Part shown: one piece after another, positions 39,356 through 47,259 of the stretch | Position numbering within the stretch: the first letter of the stretch is position 1 | Layout: each line of letters begins with the position of its first letter | Assembly (NCBI RefSeq): GCF_000348905.1 | Contig: NZ_AOFT01000002.1 | Location: 186,001 to 250,000 of the forward strand | DNA: 64,000 bases | Source: Bhargavaea cecembensis DSE10 | GTDB lineage: Bacteria > Bacillota > Bacilli > Bacillales_A > Planococcaceae | Direction: 5' to 3' | Position numbers and translations under genes: made by a program | The notes under the pieces: model-generated | Seen by the model: the letters and a program-made list of their open reading frames with translations, nothing else | Told to the model about the DNA's origin: nothing | Database searches by the model: none

Positions 39356-40160
39356 TAATTGTCTTTTCCTGAACCGGCTTTCCGCTGGTTCCGACAAGAA
39401 ATCCGGCCACCGGCGCGAATGTCTTCCGGTGTTCCGGGCAGGGGCCATGCGCTTTTAGCGCCTCCAGATGTGCGGCAGTGCTATATCCCGCATGGCGGCA
39501 AAAGCCGTATGCAGGGTATTGTTCATGAAGCCTGTCCATATAGGCATCCCGCTCCGTCTTGGCCAGAACCGATGCTGCCGCCACACACAGGCTTTGCGCA
39601 TCCGCCTTTACGACCGGATGGCAAGGGACATCCGCTTGGAGCGCCATGGCATCGGCGATGACCGCATCCGGCCTTACGGAAAGGCCGGCCACCGCCCGTT
39701 CCATCGACTCGCGCGTGGCCCGGTAGATGTTCAGCCGGTCGATTTCCGCCGCCGGCTGGACATGGACCGACCAGGCGACCGCATGCTTCCGGATTACCTC
39801 TGCCAGGCGTTCCCGCGCCTCACGGGACATTGCCTTCGAGTCGTCCAGTCCCGCCAATTCCGGGCAGGACGGCGGCAGGATGACGGCAGCCGTCACCACA
39901 GGGCCGGCAAGCGGCCCCCTCCCCGCCTCATCCACGCCGGCCACCGGTGAATCCGTGCTCCGCCGGAATCCTGCGTCGAACCGTTCCTTTTCAAGATGCC
40001 GCTCTAGTTCGAGCCGCTTTTTTTCCATTCTGCGGGCATAGGAAGCAAGCAGCTTCCGGACGCCTGCCCGGCTGTCGTTCCTAAGCTCGAGGAAGTACGG
40101 ATCCCCCTCTTCCGCTGTCTCCAGCCATGCCCTCACTTCACTGATTGTCATTTTCGCCAC
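39342..40160 (-). CDS. rnhB: Ribonuclease HII
   Basis: RNase HII removes single ribonucleotides and RNA primers from DNA. The conserved DEAGRG is at residues 77-82 behind an N-terminal extension of ~70 residues typical of the Bacillus enzymes. Later motifs are LDDSKAMSREAR, ADAMAL and HGPCPEHRKTFAPV. The 272-residue frame starts at GTG; an alternative ATG lies three codons further in, and neither has a strong Shine-Dalgarno. Confidence 0.95.
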   Translation of the reverse strand: MAKMTISEVRAWLETAEEGDPYFLELRNDSRAGVRKLLASYARRMEKKRLELERHLEKERFDAGFRRSTDSPVAGVDEAGRGPLAGPVVTAAVILPPSCPELAGLDDSKAMSREARERLAEVIRKHAVAWSVHVQPAAEIDRLNIYRATRESMERAVAGLSVRPDAVIADAMALQADVPCHPVVKADAQSLCVAAASVLAKTERDAYMDRLHEQYPAYGFCRHAGYSTAAHLEALKAHGPCPEHRKTFAPVAGFLVGTSGKPVQEKTIMDNL

Positions 40161-40219
40161 TATGAATCAGGCCTTTCCCGTCTTATGTATGTTCCCGGAA
40201 CCATCCGGAACCGGGCATG

Positions 40220-40253
40220 AAAAGAGGCACGCCCCGCTGCGGCGGCGTGCCTG
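40220..40253 (-). terminator. Terminator after rbgA
   Basis: On the minus strand GGCACGCC pairs with GGCGTGCC around a GC-rich loop and is followed by TCTTTT, directly past the rbgA stop. Confidence 0.75.
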
Positions 40254-40254
40254 T

Positions 40255-41106
40255 TCACTGATCTTCCGAAAAGTCAAATGTCAGTTTGCCGAACTGCTGG
40301 TCCCGGACGTCCCGGACAATCAGTTCTGACACACTGTCATAGTCGATGGTGCCGCCTTTTTCGTAGACCTTGCGGAGTTCGCCGATCCGCTCATAGGCCC
40401 CCGGTATGTCGCCGTCCAGCGAGCGGAAGCCATAGCGTTCCTCCAGGCGGTCCGGATAGTGGCCCTCAAGGAATTTGAGCGCATAGACCGCCAGCTCCTG
40501 CTGATCGGTGATGGCATCCTTGATCGCCCCGGTAAGCGCCAGTTTATAGCCGGCCTCCGGGTCCTCGAATTTCGGCCAGAGAATGCCCGGCGTATCGAGA
40601 AGCTCCAGCTCCTTGCCGACCTTGATCCATTGCTGGGCCTTGGTGACGCCGGGGGTATTCCCCGTCCTTGCGATATTCTTTTTGGCGAGACGGTTGATGA
40701 GGGTCGACTTCCCGACATTCGGGATGCCGACGATCATCGCGCGTATGGCCCTCGGGCGGATGCCCTTCGCCTTCATGCGGTCCCATTTCTCCTTGAGGAT
40801 TTGCTGGGCCGCCTTTGTCACCTGCTGAAGGCCTCTTCCGTCAAGCGAGTTGACCGCCACGGCTTCTGTGCCGCTTTGCCTGAACCTCTCCAGCCAGCGG
40901 GCGGTCTCGGCCTCGTCGGCCATGTCTTTCTTGTTCAGGATGACAAGCCGGGGTTTCCGGCTGATGATGTCATCGATCATCGGGTTTCTGGAAGACTGCG
41001 GGAGCCTGGCATCGACCAGCTCGAAAACGATGTCGACCATTTTCAGCTGTTCGGTGACTTCCCGCCTGGCCTTCGCCATATGTCCCGGGAACCATTGGAT
41101 TGTCAT
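40255..41106 (-). CDS. rbgA: Ribosome biogenesis GTPase RbgA (YlqF)
   Basis: RbgA is needed for late 50S assembly. It is a circularly permuted GTPase: the G4 motif NKKD (in [10 protein letters not shown]) precedes the G1 motif GIPNVGKST, followed by the DTPGILWP G3 region. The N-terminal [12 protein letters not shown] is diagnostic. The 283 residues match B. subtilis. It lies between lepB and rnhB. Confidence 0.97.
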   Translation of the reverse strand: MTIQWFPGHMAKARREVTEQLKMVDIVFELVDARLPQSSRNPMIDDIISRKPRLVILNKKDMADEAETARWLERFRQSGTEAVAVNSLDGRGLQQVTKAAQQILKEKWDRMKAKGIRPRAIRAMIVGIPNVGKSTLINRLAKKNIARTGNTPGVTKAQQWIKVGKELELLDTPGILWPKFEDPEAGYKLALTGAIKDAITDQQELAVYALKFLEGHYPDRLEERYGFRSLDGDIPGAYERIGELRKVYEKGGTIDYDSVSELIVRDVRDQQFGKLTFDFSEDQ

Positions 41107-41120
41107 GTCTTACACCTCCG

Positions 41121-41678
41121 TCACTTGACGAACCCGATATCTTCCATCGGCCAGAAGATCAGGCTCGTGCTGCCGATGATTTCATCGAACGGGATGACAC
41201 CGATATGGCGGGAATCCTTGCTGAACCGCCGGTTATCTCCCATGACGAAGACATGGCCCTCCGGTACGGTCTCCCGCTGAATTTTGTCTTCAAGCGTAAA
41301 GTCCTCGGTCAGTGTTCCGTCGGTGACCGCTTCCTTATACTCATCCAGGTACGGTTCATCATAAGCTTCGCCGTTGATGAACAGCTGATCGTCCCGGTAC
41401 TCGATATGATCCCCCGGAAGCCCGATGACCCGCTTGATGTAATCTTTCTGTTCCGGTGCATGGAAGACAACGATATCAAAACGCTCCGGCTCTCCGATTG
41501 TATAGCCGATTTTGTTGACGATCATCTTGTCTCCATCCTCGAGCGTCGGCATCATGGACTCCCCGTCTACGACAATCGGCGTAAAGAGGAAATACCGGAT
41601 GATGGCAGCCAGCCCGAACGCGATAAGAAGGACTTTCGTCCATTCCCACAGTTCATTTTTCTTTTTCTCTTCTGTCAT
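41121..41678 (-). CDS. lepB: Signal peptidase I
   Basis: This type I signal peptidase has one N-terminal membrane segment (WTKVLLIAFGLAAIIRYFLF) after a short lysine-rich cytoplasmic tail. The catalytic Ser is residue 41 in GESMMPTL and the Lys is residue 82 in DYIKRVIGLPGD; the GHVFVMGDNR box is present. The start at 41678 follows GGGAGG with 8-base spacing and gives 185 residues. A TTGCCT-17-TATAAT promoter lies upstream. Confidence 0.96.
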   Translation of the reverse strand: MTEEKKKNELWEWTKVLLIAFGLAAIIRYFLFTPIVVDGESMMPTLEDGDKMIVNKIGYTIGEPERFDIVVFHAPEQKDYIKRVIGLPGDHIEYRDDQLFINGEAYDEPYLDEYKEAVTDGTLTEDFTLEDKIQRETVPEGHVFVMGDNRRFSKDSRHIGVIPFDEIIGSTSLIFWPMEDIGFVK

Positions 41679-41708
41679 CCCGTTGGCCTCCCTGTTCAAT
41701 CTGATTCC

Positions 41709-41737
41709 ATTATAGAGTGTATGAAAGACTGAGGCAA
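41709..41737 (-). promoter_or_regulatory. SigA promoter of lepB-rbgA-rnhB
   Basis: TTGCCT, 17 bp, TATAAT on the minus strand. The -35 overlaps the T-tract of the rplS terminator. Confidence 0.7.
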
Positions 41738-41769
41738 AAAGAAAAGGAGCCGGCAGGCCGGCCCCTTTC
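41736..41769 (-). terminator. Terminator after rplS
   Basis: On the minus strand AAAGGGGCCGGC pairs with GCCGGCTCCTTTT around a 2-4-base loop and is followed by CTTTTT. Confidence 0.8.
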
Positions 41770-41778
41770 GGATGTCGA

Positions 41779-42123
41779 TTATCGGATTTCTTTGATGCGG
41801 GCAGCTTTTCCGCGAAGGTTGCGGAGGTAGTACAGCTTCGCACGGCGTACTTTACCGCGGCGAGTCACTTCAAGGTTCGCGATTTTCGGCGTGTGCACAG
41901 GGAATGTACGCTCAACTCCTACACCGTAGGAAATTTTGCGGACTGTGAATGTCTCGCTGATGCCGCCGCCGCGACGCTTGATGACAACCCCTTCGTAAAC
42001 CTGGATCCGCTCACGCGTACCCTCGACGACTTTTACGTGTACACGTACTGTATCGCCCGGGCGGAATGCCGGAAGGTCTGTACGAAGTTGTTCCTTCGTG
42101 ATTTCTGCAATAATGTTTTGCAT
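41779..42123 (-). CDS. rplS: 50S ribosomal protein L19
   Basis: L19 sits at the subunit interface near bridge B8. The 114 residues contain [29 protein letters not shown] and the basic C-terminus ([25 protein letters not shown]). It has its own promoter and a ~85-nt leader downstream of trmD. Confidence 0.98.
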   Translation of the reverse strand: MQNIIAEITKEQLRTDLPAFRPGDTVRVHVKVVEGTRERIQVYEGVVIKRRGGGISETFTVRKISYGVGVERTFPVHTPKIANLEVTRRGKVRRAKLYYLRNLRGKAARIKEIR

Positions 42124-42208
42124 GTTTTCCTCTCCTTACTACAGATGCTCATGCACAAATTGCCTTTGCAGCGGAACACCGTAATCGAGTGCTTCACGCA
42201 GAAGCACG
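42124..42208 (-). promoter_or_regulatory. rplS leader, probable L19 leader RNA
   Basis: The leader contains a perfect GTGCTTC-TGCGT-GAAGCAC hairpin at its 5' end. After it comes the segment GTGTTCCGCTGCAAAGGCA and a second possible stem before the AAGGAGAGG site. An autoregulatory L19 leader is known upstream of rplS in Firmicutes; the assignment rests on position and general features. Confidence 0.55.
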
Positions 42209-42214
42209 GGACTT

Positions 42215-42243
42215 ATCATACCACAGGTGCGGCCTCCAGGCAA
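42215..42243 (-). promoter_or_regulatory. SigA promoter of rplS
   Basis: TTGCCT, 17 bp, TATGAT on the minus strand, just after the trmD stop. Confidence 0.65.
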
Positions 42244-42252
42244 GTCCGGGAC

Positions 42253-42987
42253 TTAATCTTCTTCCTGCCAGCCGAGCTTTCGGAGCACTTCCTTCTGCCG
42301 GCCGGTAAGTTCGGCTTCCCCGAGGAGGTCGGGCCTGCGCTCCAATGTGCGCCGGAGCGACTGCTCCTCGCGCCAGCGCTCGATTTCGGCATGGTTTCCG
42401 GACAAGAGGACATCGGGCACTTTCATCCCCCTGAAGTCCGCGGGACGGGTGTAGTGGGGATGCTCCAGGAACCCCGTAGAGAACGAATCAAGCGCAGGGG
42501 ACTCCTCATTTCCGAGGACGCCTGGCAGCAGCCGGACAACACTGTCGATGACCGTCATCGCCGCCAGTTCCCCTCCGGTGAGGACAAAGTCACCGATGGA
42601 GATCTCGTCGGTGATAAGGTGTTCGCGGATGCGTTCATCATAGCCCTCATAGTGGCCGCACAGGAAGATGAGGTCGTCTTCCTGCGCCAGCTCCTCGGCC
42701 TTTTTCTGGGTGAACCGTTCTCCCTGCGGGCACATGAGGATGATTCTTGGGGAATGGCCTTCCGTTAGGTTTTCCACGGCGCGGAAAAGCGGCTCCGGCT
42801 TCAGGACCATGCCGGCCCCTCCGCCGTAGGGATAGTCGTCGACCTTATGATGCTTGTCCGTGGCGAATTCACGGAAATCGCGTACCGTAAGGCTCACGGC
42901 GCCGCTTTCCTGCGCCCGTTTCAGGATGGATGCATTGAATACGCCGCCGAACATTTCCGGGAAGATGGACAGGACCGAAATATTCAT
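42253..42987 (-). CDS. trmD: tRNA (guanine-37-N1)-methyltransferase
   Basis: TrmD methylates G37 next to the anticodon and prevents +1 frameshifting. The 244 residues contain the trefoil-knot SAM-binding site ([13 protein letters not shown], then [16 protein letters not shown]) and the catalytic Asp in [12 protein letters not shown]. Its ATG overlaps the rimM stop by one base (TGATG). Confidence 0.98.
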   Translation of the reverse strand: MNISVLSIFPEMFGGVFNASILKRAQESGAVSLTVRDFREFATDKHHKVDDYPYGGGAGMVLKPEPLFRAVENLTEGHSPRIILMCPQGERFTQKKAEELAQEDDLIFLCGHYEGYDERIREHLITDEISIGDFVLTGGELAAMTVIDSVVRLLPGVLGNEESPALDSFSTGFLEHPHYTRPADFRGMKVPDVLLSGNHAEIERWREEQSLRRTLERRPDLLGEAELTGRQKEVLRKLGWQEED

Positions 42988-43502
42988 CAGGACAGCAGCC
43001 CTTCGATCGGATCGATGACGATCCGCCCGTTTTCGGGATCGACTTCCAGGACGACATGCTCGATATACGGAATGTAGTGCATCTTGCCTTCCGGCGGCTT
43101 GACCGCCCAGACATCATTTGCGCCTGTTTCCAGAACCTCGGTCACCTTGCCGATCTCCCGGCCATCCTGGTCGACAACGGTGCAGCCGATGATCTCATGG
43201 TGGTAGAATTCGCCTTCTTCCAGTTCCCCGAGGTCTGCTTCGGACACTTTAAGGATGCCGTCGCGATATTTTTCCACGTCATTGATGTTTGGGTGGCCCT
43301 CGAAAGTGAGGAGATCGAAGTTCTTATGGACCCGGTGGGAGGCCACAGTCAGCATGACCGGCTCTTTGGCGCCCGGCATGAAGAGTGCGAGACGGGCCCC
43401 TTTCGCATAGCGCTCCTCAGGGAAGTCCGTACGCGACATCACGCGAACTTCACCGCGGATGCCGTGCGTGTTGACGATTTTTCCGACGTTATACCAGTTC
43501 AT
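42987..43502 (-). CDS. rimM: 16S rRNA processing protein RimM
   Basis: RimM assists 30S head assembly around S19. The 171-residue protein has the N-terminal beta-barrel ([16 protein letters not shown]) and the C-terminal PRC-barrel ([33 protein letters not shown]). A GAAGGAGG site precedes the ATG. ylqD, which separates ylqC and rimM in B. subtilis, is absent. Confidence 0.97.
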   Translation of the reverse strand: MNWYNVGKIVNTHGIRGEVRVMSRTDFPEERYAKGARLALFMPGAKEPVMLTVASHRVHKNFDLLTFEGHPNINDVEKYRDGILKVSEADLGELEEGEFYHHEIIGCTVVDQDGREIGKVTEVLETGANDVWAVKPPEGKMHYIPYIEHVVLEVDPENGRIVIDPIEGLLS

Positions 43503-43535
43503 CCGTCGTCCTCCTTCATCGGTTTTCCGGGGTAT

Positions 43536-43568
43536 GAAAAAGGAAGGAACCTGAATCGTCCCTTCCTT
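43536..43568 (-). terminator. Terminator after khpA
   Basis: On the minus strand AAGGAAGG pairs with CCTTCCTT and is followed by TTTTT. The 5' arm overlaps the khpA stop codon. rimM-trmD would rely on read-through. Confidence 0.65.
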
Positions 43569-43797
43569 AATCCATGATGTCGACGCGCACCCGTTTCCGG
43601 CCTGCGCCTTCAGCTGAATTTACGACAGTCCGGATCGCGGATGCCACCCGGCCCTGTTTGCCGATCACTTTCCCCATGTCTTCCGGGTGGACGGACAGCG
43701 AGCAGACGAGTCTGCCCTGCCGTTCTTCCACGCCGATCCGGACATCATCCGGATGATCAACGAGCGGTTTGACGATCGTTTCAATCAGCTTTTTCAT
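43567..43797 (-). CDS. khpA: KH-domain RNA-binding protein KhpA (YlqC)
   Basis: A 76-residue single KH-domain protein with the [18 protein letters not shown] motif. KhpA forms a complex with KhpB/EloR in other Firmicutes and affects RNA and cell elongation. Two adjacent ATGs follow GGAGG; the second has the better spacing. It lies directly after rpsP. Confidence 0.94.
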   Translation of the reverse strand: MKKLIETIVKPLVDHPDDVRIGVEERQGRLVCSLSVHPEDMGKVIGKQGRVASAIRTVVNSAEGAGRKRVRVDIMD

Positions 43798-43815
43798 CAT
43801 GTCGCCTCCGTCAAA

Positions 43816-44088
43816 TTATTTTGCGGTCTTGGCGTTATGGAATTTCTCCATGATGCCCTGCGTAGCGAGCAGGTTGCGTACTGTATCAGAAGGCTTCGCG
43901 CCGTTCTGGAGCCATTTGAGTGCAAGCTCTTCGTCGATCTTGAGCTCAGCCGGCGTCGTGAGCGGGTTGTATGTGCCGATCGTTTCGATCTGGCGGCCGT
44001 CACGAGGGGAACGGGAATCTGCTACTACGATACGATAGAAAGGCGTCTTTTTTGCGCCCATACGCTTAAGTCGAATTTTAACTGCCAT
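43816..44088 (-). CDS. rpsP: 30S ribosomal protein S16
   Basis: The 90-residue S16 protein starts [26 protein letters not shown] after GGAGGTG. It is an early 30S assembly protein that binds the 16S 5' domain. A TTTACA-17-TAATAT promoter precedes the gene, so it heads rpsP-khpA-rimM-trmD separately from ffh. Confidence 0.98.
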   Translation of the reverse strand: MAVKIRLKRMGAKKTPFYRIVVADSRSPRDGRQIETIGTYNPLTTPAELKIDEELALKWLQNGAKPSDTVRNLLATQGIMEKFHNAKTAK

Positions 44089-44123
44089 GGTTAGCACCTC
44101 CGAATAGTTTCACACAAGATAGT

Positions 44124-44152
44124 ATATTACCAAGTCATTTTTGGTTTGTAAA
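44124..44152 (-). promoter_or_regulatory. SigA promoter of rpsP operon
   Basis: TTTACA, 17 bp, TAATAT on the minus strand. The -35 is the end of an 18-bp sequence that recurs near rpmB (61556-61573). Confidence 0.75.
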
Positions 44153-44164
44153 GTGTTTTTTCTT

Positions 44165-44402
44165 AACACCATGATTTCCAGCAGATTTCCGCTACGAGCC
44201 CTTGTCGGCCAACGCTGTCGCTTTTGGCCACAGACGCCGTTCTTCGTGACGGCGCCCGCTAGTCCGCGGGCCGCCGCCGAGCCCCGCGACTGCGTCTTGC
44301 TAGCCTGCTGCCCAACGCTTCGCTTGTGGGCGCAGACGCCAGCCTTCGTACTGGCTTATGCCCGGCTTTTCCCGCAGGTGTCTCGGGCTCTCCGCTCCAA
44401 TC
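44165..44402. repeat. Intergenic structured repeat element in the 363-bp ffh-rpsP gap
   Basis: No gene is present here. Two ~50-bp imperfect direct copies lie at 44209-44257 and 44312-44364, sharing CCAACGCT.TCGCTT.GG and CAGACGCC. Each holds a hairpin (GCCGT...ACGGC at 44236-44253; GCCAG...CTGGC at 44338-44355) with compensatory base changes between copies. A further GCCCGC/GCGGGC hairpin is at 44254-44271. The outer parts, with TTTCCGCT at one end and CCGCTCCAATC at the other, resemble a dispersed intergenic element I remember from Bacillales genomes; this was not verified. A related copy is at 55478-55533. Confidence 0.7.
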
Positions 44403-44451
44403 TGCCCAAAAATCACACAAGCAATAAAGACCGTTATTGTCTCTACAACAT

Positions 44452-45810
44452 TTATTTGAACAGCGAGTCGAGTCCCGGCATTTTCATTTTGCGTTTGCCT
44501 TTGCCCTGCTGCATGTTCGACATTTGTTTCATCATCTTTTTCATCTCGTCGAATTGCTTGAGCAGGCGGTTGACTTCCTGGATGGACGTGCCGGAGCCGC
44601 GCGCGATGCGCTTTTTTCGGCTGGAGTTGATGATTTCCGGCTTGGATTTTTCCTCGGTCGTCATCGATTTGATGACGGCCTCCACCCGGCCCATCTGTTT
44701 TTCATCCACCTTCACGTTGTCGATGCCCTTGATCTTGCCGGCGCCCGGAAGCATTTTGAGGATCTCGTCAAGAGGCCCCATCTGCTTCACCTGCTCCAGC
44801 TGCTCAAGGAAGTCGTCGAACGTAAACGACTGGTCCCGGAACTTCTGCTCCAGTTCCTTCGCTTTCTGCTCGTCAACATTGGACTGGGCCTTTTCGATCA
44901 GCGACATGACGTCGCCCATGCCGAGGATCCGGGAAGCCATGCGCTCCGGATGGAAGGATTCGAGCGCGTCGAGCTTCTCGCCCATCCCGGCAAACTTGAT
45001 CGGCTTGCCGGTGACGGAGCGGATCGAGAGCGCGGCACCGCCGCGGGTGTCGCCGTCGAGCTTCGTCAGGACAACGCCGGTCACGCCGACCTGCTGGTCG
45101 AATGTTTCCGCCACGTTTGCGGCAACCTGGCCGGTCATCGCATCGACGACGAGGTAGACCTCATCCGGATTCACTGCCTCATGAATATCCCGGAGTTCCT
45201 GCATAAGGTCCTCATCGATCTGGAGACGGCCCGCCGTGTCGATGAAGACGACATCGTGGTGGTCTTCCTTCGCCTTGGCGATGGCCTGTTTGGCGATATC
45301 GACCGGGTTCGCCTCGGTCCCGAGCTGGAAAACCGGCATGCCGAGCTGCTTGCCGATCGTCTCCAGCTGCTGGATCGCTGCCGGCCGGTAGACGTCGGCA
45401 GCGGCCAGCAGCGGTTTCCGGTTGTATTTCTTGCGGATAAGGTTTGCGAGCTTGCCGGTTGTCGTGGTTTTCCCGGCGCCCTGCAGACCGACCATCATGA
45501 TGACGGTCGGCGGCTTTTTCGCAAAGGTGATGGTTTCGGCTTCGCCGCCCATCAGGTCAGCCAGCTCATCGCGGACGATCTTGACGACCTGCTGTCCCGG
45601 CGTCAGGCTTTCCATGACGTCCGAGCCGACAGCCCGTTCACTTACTTTCTTGACGAATTCCTTGACGACCTTCAGGTTGACGTCGGCCTCGATCAGCGCG
45701 AAGCGGACCTCGCGCATCATTTCTTTGACGTCGGCCTCGGTCACTTTCCCCTTGCCCTTGATTTTCTGTAGCGTTTGCTGCAGGCGCTCGCCCAATCCTT
45801 CAAATGCCAT
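44452..45810 (-). CDS. ffh: Signal recognition particle protein Ffh
   Basis: Ffh (SRP54) binds signal sequences and 4.5S/scRNA and delivers ribosomes to FtsY. The N domain is followed by the G domain with VGLQGAGKTTTTGKLA (around residues 104-119), DTAGR and TKLDG. The C-terminal M domain is rich in methionine (MKKMMKQMSNMQQGKGKRKMKM). Its 452 residues match the family. It follows ylxM. Confidence 0.98.
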   Translation of the reverse strand: MAFEGLGERLQQTLQKIKGKGKVTEADVKEMMREVRFALIEADVNLKVVKEFVKKVSERAVGSDVMESLTPGQQVVKIVRDELADLMGGEAETITFAKKPPTVIMMVGLQGAGKTTTTGKLANLIRKKYNRKPLLAAADVYRPAAIQQLETIGKQLGMPVFQLGTEANPVDIAKQAIAKAKEDHHDVVFIDTAGRLQIDEDLMQELRDIHEAVNPDEVYLVVDAMTGQVAANVAETFDQQVGVTGVVLTKLDGDTRGGAALSIRSVTGKPIKFAGMGEKLDALESFHPERMASRILGMGDVMSLIEKAQSNVDEQKAKELEQKFRDQSFTFDDFLEQLEQVKQMGPLDEILKMLPGAGKIKGIDNVKVDEKQMGRVEAVIKSMTTEEKSKPEIINSSRKKRIARGSGTSIQEVNRLLKQFDEMKKMMKQMSNMQQGKGKRKMKMPGLDSLFK

Positions 45811-45828
45811 CGATTGCCCGCCTCCTAA

Positions 45829-46164
45829 TCAGTCGAATTCTTTCAGTTCATTCAGCCGCCGGATGATTTCGCCGGCGTCTGTCCCGCCCTTTTCCACATC
45901 GGCCGCAAGCGCGTCGACCGCTTCTCGCCGCTGGCGGAACTTGCTGAAAAGCTGGAGCTTCTGCTCGTACTCTTCAAGCATCGCTTCCGTACGGCGGATA
46001 TTGTCATAGACCGCCTGGCGGGAGACATCATATTGTTCCGCAATCTCCCCCAGGGACAGGTCGTTCAGATAATACAGGTCCATATAGCTCCGTTGCTTCT
46101 CGGTCAGCAGTGCCTGATAGAAGTCAAACAGGAAGTTCATCCGGGTCGTTTTTTCAAGCAGCAT
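45829..46164 (-). CDS. ylxM: Helix-turn-helix SRP-associated protein YlxM
   Basis: A 111-residue UPF0122/YlxM protein with a sigma-70-region-4-like HTH ([30 protein letters not shown]). It occurs with ffh and ftsY across Firmicutes and is described as an SRP-associated regulator in streptococci. A very good SigA promoter directly upstream separates ylxM-ffh from ftsY. Confidence 0.93.
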   Translation of the reverse strand: MLLEKTTRMNFLFDFYQALLTEKQRSYMDLYYLNDLSLGEIAEQYDVSRQAVYDNIRRTEAMLEEYEQKLQLFSKFRQRREAVDALAADVEKGGTDAGEIIRRLNELKEFD

Positions 46165-46196
46165 GAAAGCCCCTCCTTCCCGTCTCCGTCATGAGC

Positions 46197-46225
46197 ATTC
46201 TATACAGGGCGGATCGTCCTGTCAA
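46197..46225 (-). promoter_or_regulatory. SigA promoter of ylxM-ffh
   Basis: A perfect TTGACA, 17 bp, TAGAAT on the minus strand, in the ftsY-ylxM gap. It is the best promoter match in the window. Confidence 0.85.
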
Positions 46226-46242
46226 GTAAATCCCCTTGTCTT

Positions 46243-47259
46243 TCAATCTTCCTCTGGAGACTCGCCGAGAGTCTCGGCTTCCTGCTCGAGCCCTTCTGCG
46301 AACAGGCCGTATACATACCGTTCGGCGTCAAACGGCTGAAGGTCTTCCATGCCTTCCCCGAGACCGACAAACTTGACCGGGATGCCAAGCTTATTCCGGA
46401 TGGCGAGCACGATGCCGCCTTTCGCGGTGCCGTCCAGCTTTGTCAGGACGATGCCTGTCACATCCGTCGCCTCTTTGAATGTCTCTGCCTGGATGAGGGC
46501 GTTCTGCCCGGTCGTCGCATCAAGCGCAAGCAAGGTCTCATGCGGCGCGCCCGGAAGCTCCCGGCCGATCACCCTGTGCACCTTTTCGAGCTCGTTCATC
46601 AGGTTGACCTTGTTCTGGAGCCGTCCTGCGGTATCACAGATCAGGACGTCCACTTTCCGGTTTTTCGCAGCCCTCACCGCATCATACATGACGGCTGCAG
46701 GGTCAGAATTTTCCGCCTGCCGGATCACTTCGGCTCCCACGCGGTCACCCCATACCTGAAGCTGATCGATCGCTCCGGCACGGAATGTATCCCCCGCTGC
46801 AAGCATGACCGTCTTGCCTTCCCGGATAAAGCGGTGGGCAAGTTTGCCGATTGTCGTCGTCTTGCCGACGCCGTTGACACCTACGAGGAGGATGACCGTA
46901 GGGCCCTCCTCCTGCATGTTGAGGCCGCCTTCGCCCTCCTCGCCTTTGCGGTAGATATCGACCAGTTTCTCGGAGATGGCGGTCTGGAGGCCTTCCGTAT
47001 CTTTGACGTTCCTTCGCTGCACCTCAAACCGGAGATCGTCCATCAGCTGCATGACTGTCTCGAATCCGACATCCGCCTGAAGCAGGAGATCTTCCAGCTC
47101 CTCGAAAAAGTCTTCATCCACTTTCCGGTAACGGGCAATGAGGTCATTCACTTTAGAGGTGAACGACGTTCTCGTCTTTTCCAGACCGTCCTTGTATTTT
47201 TCCGTCGTTTCATCCGGCTTTCCGGTCATTTTCTCTCTCAGCTTCTTGAAAAAGCTCAT
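46243..47259 (-). CDS. ftsY: Signal recognition particle receptor FtsY
   Basis: FtsY is the membrane-associated SRP receptor GTPase. The ATG at 47259 follows AAAGGAG and overlaps the smc stop by 4 bp, giving 338 residues; the long upstream frame is smc read out of frame. The short basic N-terminus (MSFFKKLREKM) replaces the long acidic A domain of E. coli. The G domain carries VGVNGVGKTTTIGKLA, DTAGRLQN and LTKLDGTAKGG. Confidence 0.97.
   Translation of the reverse strand: MSFFKKLREKMTGKPDETTEKYKDGLEKTRTSFTSKVNDLIARYRKVDEDFFEELEDLLLQADVGFETVMQLMDDLRFEVQRRNVKDTEGLQTAISEKLVDIYRKGEEGEGGLNMQEEGPTVILLVGVNGVGKTTTIGKLAHRFIREGKTVMLAAGDTFRAGAIDQLQVWGDRVGAEVIRQAENSDPAAVMYDAVRAAKNRKVDVLICDTAGRLQNKVNLMNELEKVHRVIGRELPGAPHETLLALDATTGQNALIQAETFKEATDVTGIVLTKLDGTAKGGIVLAIRNKLGIPVKFVGLGEGMEDLQPFDAERYVYGLFAEGLEQEAETLGESPEED

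Noticed and set aside
44141-45157. A plus-strand open frame through the intergenic repeat into ffh
   Set aside because: It reads across a structured repeat and then antisense to ffh; no ribosome binding site or family match.
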